Source: JAJRRH01 sp047638815 (GTDB lineage: Bacteria > Bacteroidota > Bacteroidia > Flavobacteriales_D > JABDKJ01). Taken from it: a DNA stretch of 17,575 bases. Positions within the stretch are counted from its first letter, which is position 1. Each line of letters opens with the position of its first letter. Both the position numbers and the translations under genes were made by a program. The stretch spans positions 1 to 17,575 of the forward strand of contig JBLIMR010000053.1 of the NCBI GenBank assembly GCA_047638815.1. The letters run 5' to 3'. The notes under the pieces are model-generated. The model saw only the letters and a program-made list of their open reading frames with translations. It was not told where the DNA came from and made no database searches. Below, one piece after another: positions 15,401 to 17,575 of the stretch.

Positions 15401-16425
15401 GGACATGTTGTTACTGGATCGGTCGTATTTATGAGGATTACATTTTGATTTACTGTGATTACATTTCCGTTTCCATCATTAAAGTCCCATGCTATTACAT
15501 GTGTTCCTTGTGTTGAATATGTTAACGCATCTGATGTTGTTCCTGTGATTGTTCCTGCACAGTTATCAGTTGTTGTTGGCGCTGCAGCTGTTCCTGTACA
15601 CTGACCTATAATATCCGCCAATGTTGGCGTTAAAGGATCTGTTGTATCAGAAATTTGCACATCAACAATAGTTCGCACACTAGCACATGAAGATAATGTT
15701 TGATCAACATAATAGTTGCCATTTGAAATATTATCTGTCAATAATAGCGCTGTTCCTCCGGTCGGAGTTTTATACCAATTTAGATCGGTACCTGTTGCAA
15801 TTAAATCAGCAACGGTATAAGATCCACTAGTGCAAAATACCTGAGGACTAATTGCCGCAGGGGCCGTTGGAGCTACGTTTACCGTTAAATCCACAACATT
15901 AGAAATGGTTGAATCACATGCATATGCATCCGAATAAACTATAATTCGATAATAATATCCATTATTGGTTATGTCAGTGCTTTTCAGACTTAGCGAATTT
16001 GAGGTATATCCAGTATAAACTGGATCAGTTCCGGCCGAGGTAATAGGAGAAAAAATAACTCCATTGTTTATACTCAATTGCCACTGATAACTAAGTTGAG
16101 TGCCGGTTGCCGATACAGTGAATCCTGTATTATCATCTTCACAAACTATTTCATCAGTAGGTTGATTTGTGATTATAGGAACGCTACCTGCTTCTTGAAA
16201 ATCATAGATACCATTACTATTCGCATCTAGTGGGGTGGTATAGCCCTGAGAAAAGGCTTTATTATTGAAGAAAAGGACTGATATGAACAAAAATGAAGCA
16301 CCAATAAACAGCTTAAGGCCACCTTTACTACGTAAAGATCGCCTTTTAGCCCATTGATTAACAAAGCCTTCTTGACAGGCTATCTTTATGTTAATCAAGA
16401 TATTAAAACTTGCTCGTTTATTCAT
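12496..16425 (-). CDS. Large multi-domain surface adhesin with T9SS type B sorting domain
   Basis: A 1309-residue secreted protein. An unusually long N-terminal region precedes the hydrophobic core LKLFIGASFLFISVLFF, with predicted cleavage after KAFS or FSQ near residue 60. A calcium-loop-like segment follows, DANSNGIYD (67-75), then an Ig-like domain (about 83-185), a related module with paired cysteines (about 190-258), and two near-identical repeats (262-330 and 418-486) flanking a HYR-type domain (about 335-415). Next come about six diverged 80-residue modules of the pattern AxCQDxxLxL, DNCG, GNxxxCxAxVxVxD (about 490-990), two more HYR-like domains (about 990-1130), a cadherin-like module (AVNDSVVSMEG, FNDFDPDGDDF) and the type B/gliding-motility C-terminal domain (about 1217-1309: VFIPEGFSPNNDSVNDYF to FKGYFYISR). 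The sorting domain predicts export by T9SS. The role is probably adhesion or matrix binding. A paralogue lies upstream at 16890. Confidence 0.92.
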   Translation of the reverse strand: MNKRASFNILINIKIACQEGFVNQWAKRRSLRSKGGLKLFIGASFLFISVLFFNNKAFSQGYTTPLDANSNGIYDFQEAGSVPIITNQPTDEIVCEDDNTGFTVSATGTQLSYQWQLSINNGVIFSPITSAGTDPVYTGYTSNSLSLKSTDITNNGYYYRIIVYSDAYACDSTISNVVDLTVNVAPTAPAAISPQVFCTSGSYTVADLIATGTDLNWYKTPTGGTALLLTDNISNGNYYVDQTLSSCASVRTIVDVQISDTTDPLTPTLADIIGQCTGTAAAPTTTDNCAGTITGTTSDALTYSTQGTHVIAWDFNDGNGNVITVNQNVILINTTDPVTTCPADITVGFDLNCQYTLLDYTAGASAIDNCSASPAITFTQSPVSGKVVTGSTVITITAEDEAGNTGTCTFNIIASDSIDPVTPTLTDITGQCSATATAPTTTDNCAGTVTGTTSDALTYTTQGTHVIAWLFDDGNGNSITVNQNVIISDVTVPMAICQDTTLVMDFITNDVTIDPTYINNGSFDQCGISSINLSASVFGPVGIYTTILLLEDVNGNNSSCTAQVNVIDAPDPPIAVCQDITLNLLADGTVSIPDSAIDGGSFDNTEIADMIASQLDFTCSDLGNNLVTLHVEDDEGNLGQCGATVTIIDDISPTLNCQNATVYLDSNGISLISYLDLVTSFNDNCGVFSIQLSQGDFDGTHLHSYNVIVEITDGSGNMNSCLSIVTVLDTIAPMLICTDLVIPLNASGFATVTSNQVGVGSSDNNLNLISFISDNINFDCTDIGDTLYSVIAVDPSGNSSTCDAIVTVVDNIAPTVLCQNFVLDLDDLNQGSITIADINNDNFDNCGIDSLSLSQYDFDENDLGINNVVLTAVDVNGNTRSCTATVRVNSTIPPDAVCQDISISLNVDGDVSIIAADVDGGSTDPNGQVSLTITQEEFTCANIGDNIVIMSAENTFGITTTCMATVSVVDDITPVLTCPTDKILPNDLEQCGAIVNYGPVSSEDNCAVSLELINGALNNTFFDVGITSIEYRATDLSGNETFCSFNVEVTDSETPRISCSVDIYSIDEIVTYDSPTFDDNCTAELVQIEGATTGSEFDHGFNEQTYLATDGAGLSAECSFTVTVNSDVVAVNDSVVSMEGVSIEIDALFNDFDPDGDDFSIVSANSSLGDVMIVEGKTLVYIPEIDWCGTDSIYYEIEDVFGSRSFATVYLEVSCDVQVFIPEGFSPNNDSVNDYFEIVGIENYPQAELNIYNRWSHIVYESKDYDNSWDGTMTNPLTLGKKIIPMGTYFYNLKIDDTITFKGYFYISR
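14968..15174 (-). repeat. Adhesin internal repeat, copy 2 (residues 418-486)
   Basis: Direct repeat of the segment at 15436-15642, encoding IDPVTPTLTDITGQC to SITVNQNVI. By hand alignment 57 of 69 residues are identical between the copies, and the DNA stays alike at third positions over long stretches. The surrounding 80-residue modules are far more diverged from one another. Confidence 0.9.
15436..15642 (-). repeat. Adhesin internal repeat, copy 1 (residues 262-330)
   Basis: First copy in reading order, encoding TDPLTPTLADIIGQC to VITVNQNVI. It is separated from copy 2 by one HYR-type domain, so the unit of duplication may have been repeat plus HYR. The shared core TTTDNCAG and TSDALTY, TQGTHVIAW is unchanged. 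Confidence 0.9.
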
Positions 16426-16445
16426 TCTTCAATTTATCGGGCAAT

Positions 16446-16459
16446 TTTACTCGAGTAAA
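16446..16459. promoter_or_regulatory. 14-bp perfect palindrome upstream of the adhesin gene
   Basis: TTTACTCGAGTAAA is its own reverse complement and lies 20 bp upstream of the adhesin ATG at 16425. A dimeric regulator could bind here. The position, within the probable 5' leader or just at the promoter, would suit repression. There is no independent support. Confidence 0.35.
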
Positions 16460-16669
16460 GCCTGATTCTCTTGATATTTATACGCTTTCTTTAGGCTATT
16501 GTTTCAGGTAAAATGGCTTGAATTCTCAGAATTGATGATCATTGAAACACAAAAATCGATATGTTTTTATCACGATTATTATCAATGCGTTAAGGCATCA
16601 CATGGTCTAAGCCTTGAGTGTATTACGATTAGTGAATACCGGTATTAAACAGAGAGGATATTATATTAA

Positions 16670-16762
16670 AATGGTCGAGAATTAGTTCGTTATTCAAACC
16701 CAGATGATTTAGCCAAAAAGTTTGTGGAAAATGAGCTAGCCGTTACTCATGTTTATATTTAA
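16670..16762 (+). pseudogene. Short protein-like open frame, possible gene remnant
   Basis: Thirty codons on the plus strand read NGRELVRYSNPDDLAKKF then VENELAVTHVYI and end at TAA. They lie between two leftward adhesin genes, directly after an in-frame TAA and with no start codon. The residue mix, with charged and amphipathic helix-like stretches, looks like a coding fragment rather than random AT-rich DNA. I recognise no family, and chance is quite possible. Confidence 0.15.
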
Positions 16763-16834
16763 TTAAAGCACCGTAACATGCTGAATATATATCTTATATG
16801 TAACTAATATATCGCATTATCTTACAAATAAGAA

Positions 16835-16864
16835 AAGGGCCTGGCTTTTACAGCCAGACCCTTT
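16835..16864. terminator. Strong bidirectional rho-independent terminator
   Basis: A 12-position stem with a single C/A mismatch: AAGGGCCTGGCT (16835-16846) pairs with AGCCAGACCCTT (16852-16863) around a TTTAC loop. It is followed by a T-run on the plus strand and by TTTTCTTATTT on the minus strand. It lies 26 bp after the stop codon of the adhesin gene that ends at 16890 and so ends that leftward transcript before the second adhesin gene. Confidence 0.9.
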
Positions 16865-16889
16865 TTTTCCACTCAAATATTTTTAATTT

Positions 16890-17575
16890 CTATTGCCTAT
16901 TGGTCGTGAGAAAGACAAAACCCTTATAGATAGGAAGATCATCATTCAATGATAAAACATAATAATAAGTTCCTCTCGGTAAATCAAGGTTTCCTATAGT
17001 TAACTCGGCTTCTGATTTTCCAGTCCAAGTATTGTTGTATCCCTCCTTGACAAATACCCTATGTCCCCATCGATTATAAACTTCTAACTTGTTGTTCGGG
17101 TATTTATATATTCCGAATATCTTGAAGAGATCATTCACTCCATCTCCATTTGGTGTAAACACCTGTGGAATTACAATGTCGGCCAAGCATGCAATATCTA
17201 GATGTACAACAGCTGTATCACTTGCGCCATAAATATCTTCAATTACATAATTAATACTGTCTGTGCCACACCACTCATCTTGAATGATGTAGAACAGAGT
17301 CCCATCTTCCATTATCATTGTAAGCCCAACGCTAGAGCTCACATAAACAACATTGAAATCATCGCCATCTTGATCGTAATCATTAGCCATTGGAATGATC
17401 ACTTCAGTGTACTCAACCTCAGATACCGAGACCGCATCATTAACTGCAACTGGCGCATGATTCACCAATACCTCAAAACTACATTCTGCCGTAAGACCCG
17501 CTGGATCTGTCGTCAAATAAGTAACCGTAGTATACCCATGAGGAAACTCTTCTCCCGAATTATATCCATCGATAA
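16890..17575 (-). CDS. Second T9SS type B cargo/adhesin, C-terminal part (cut by window edge)
   Basis: The frame is open to the right edge and gives the last 227 residues. The visible part begins in a HYR-like module (IDGYNSGEEFPHGYTTVTYL, then TTDPAGLTAECSFEVLV), continues with a cadherin-like module (PVAVNDAVSVSEVEYTEV, NDYDQDGDDFNVVY, WCGTDSINYVIED), and ends in the type B sorting domain (IVIPQVFTPNGDGVNDLFKI, YNRWGHRVF, LPRGTYYYVLSL, YKGFVFLT). Module order and many positions match the last 220 or so residues of the adhesin at 12496-16425, so the two genes are tandem paralogues. Export by T9SS and surface display are predicted from the sorting domain. Its own stop is followed by the strong terminator at 16835, so it is transcribed separately from its neighbour. 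Confidence 0.93.
   Translation of the reverse strand, partial: IDGYNSGEEFPHGYTTVTYLTTDPAGLTAECSFEVLVNHAPVAVNDAVSVSEVEYTEVIIPMANDYDQDGDDFNVVYVSSSVGLTMIMEDGTLFYIIQDEWCGTDSINYVIEDIYGASDTAVVHLDIACLADIVIPQVFTPNGDGVNDLFKIFGIYKYPNNKLEVYNRWGHRVFVKEGYNNTWTGKSEAELTIGNLDLPRGTYYYVLSLNDDLPIYKGFVFLTTNRQ

Larger units (their letters stand above)
16426..16889. other. 464-bp intergenic region between the two adhesin genes
   Basis: The region holds the terminator of the right-hand adhesin gene (16835-16864), a 14-bp palindrome close to the start of the left-hand one (16446-16459), and a short plus-strand frame (16670-16762) that may be a remnant. I find no TAnnTTTG promoter match on the minus strand upstream of 16425, so the promoter of the 1309-residue adhesin is not identified. 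No RNA gene is recognised. Confidence 0.6.

Noticed and set aside
14968..15642. Direct repeats as an insertion sequence or CRISPR-like array
   Set aside because: They lie in frame within the adhesin, encode matching protein modules, and there are only two long copies with no spacer pattern.

Overview
The window is AT-rich and carries a gene set typical of the phylum Bacteroidota. The indicators are proteins with a gliding-motility-type (type B) C-terminal sorting domain, a PorE-like type IX secretion (T9SS) protein, a pair of LVIVD-repeat lipoproteins, a YbiT-type ABC-F ATPase with the usual degenerate signature motif, promoters that fit the Bacteroidota TTTG / TAnnTTTG consensus, and almost no Shine-Dalgarno sequences. 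I cannot assign it below phylum. The many HYR/Ig-like domains would suit a gliding, surface-attached member such as a Saprospira-, Cytophaga- or Flavobacteria-like organism, but that is inference.

Layout. Positions 1-725 (minus) hold the N-terminal half of an ABC-F ATPase gene. Positions 758-1083 are a non-coding element with 34-bp perfect terminal inverted repeats. It fills the gap between the ABC-F promoter and the stop codon of a two-domain universal stress protein gene (1087-1902, minus). Diverging from that gene is a rightward run: a calcineurin-type metallophosphoesterase (2044-3060); a tightly overlapping three-gene unit of two LVIVD-repeat lipoproteins and a predicted outer-membrane protein (3122-5131); recR overlapping a GT2 glycosyltransferase that is fused to a degenerate sugar-phosphotransferase-like half (5227-7787); an E2 acyltransferase of a 2-oxo acid dehydrogenase complex with a clear promoter (7912-9240); and a TPR / beta-propeller / carboxypeptidase-regulatory / OmpA-like protein with the PorE architecture (9288-11399). 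A bidirectional terminator at 11420-11454 closes this arm.

The right part is transcribed leftward. A second GT2 glycosyltransferase with a C-terminal Rossmann-like domain (11453-12469) lies 26 bp downstream of a 1309-residue multi-domain adhesin with a type B sorting domain (12496-16425). After a 464-bp intergenic region with a strong terminator comes the 3' end of a second, paralogous adhesin gene (16890-17575), cut by the window edge.

How they fit together. The PorE-like protein would be part of the periplasmic anchoring of the T9SS, and the two adhesins are predicted T9SS cargo. The two GT2 proteins suggest surface glycan assembly. Whether the glycosyltransferase next to the adhesin acts on the adhesin or its anchor is speculation. 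I see no CRISPR array, tRNA, rRNA, phage or transposase gene. The most unusual features are the inverted-repeat element at 758-1083, the GT2 fused to a catalytically gutted phosphoglycosyltransferase, and the recent-looking internal duplication in the adhesin.
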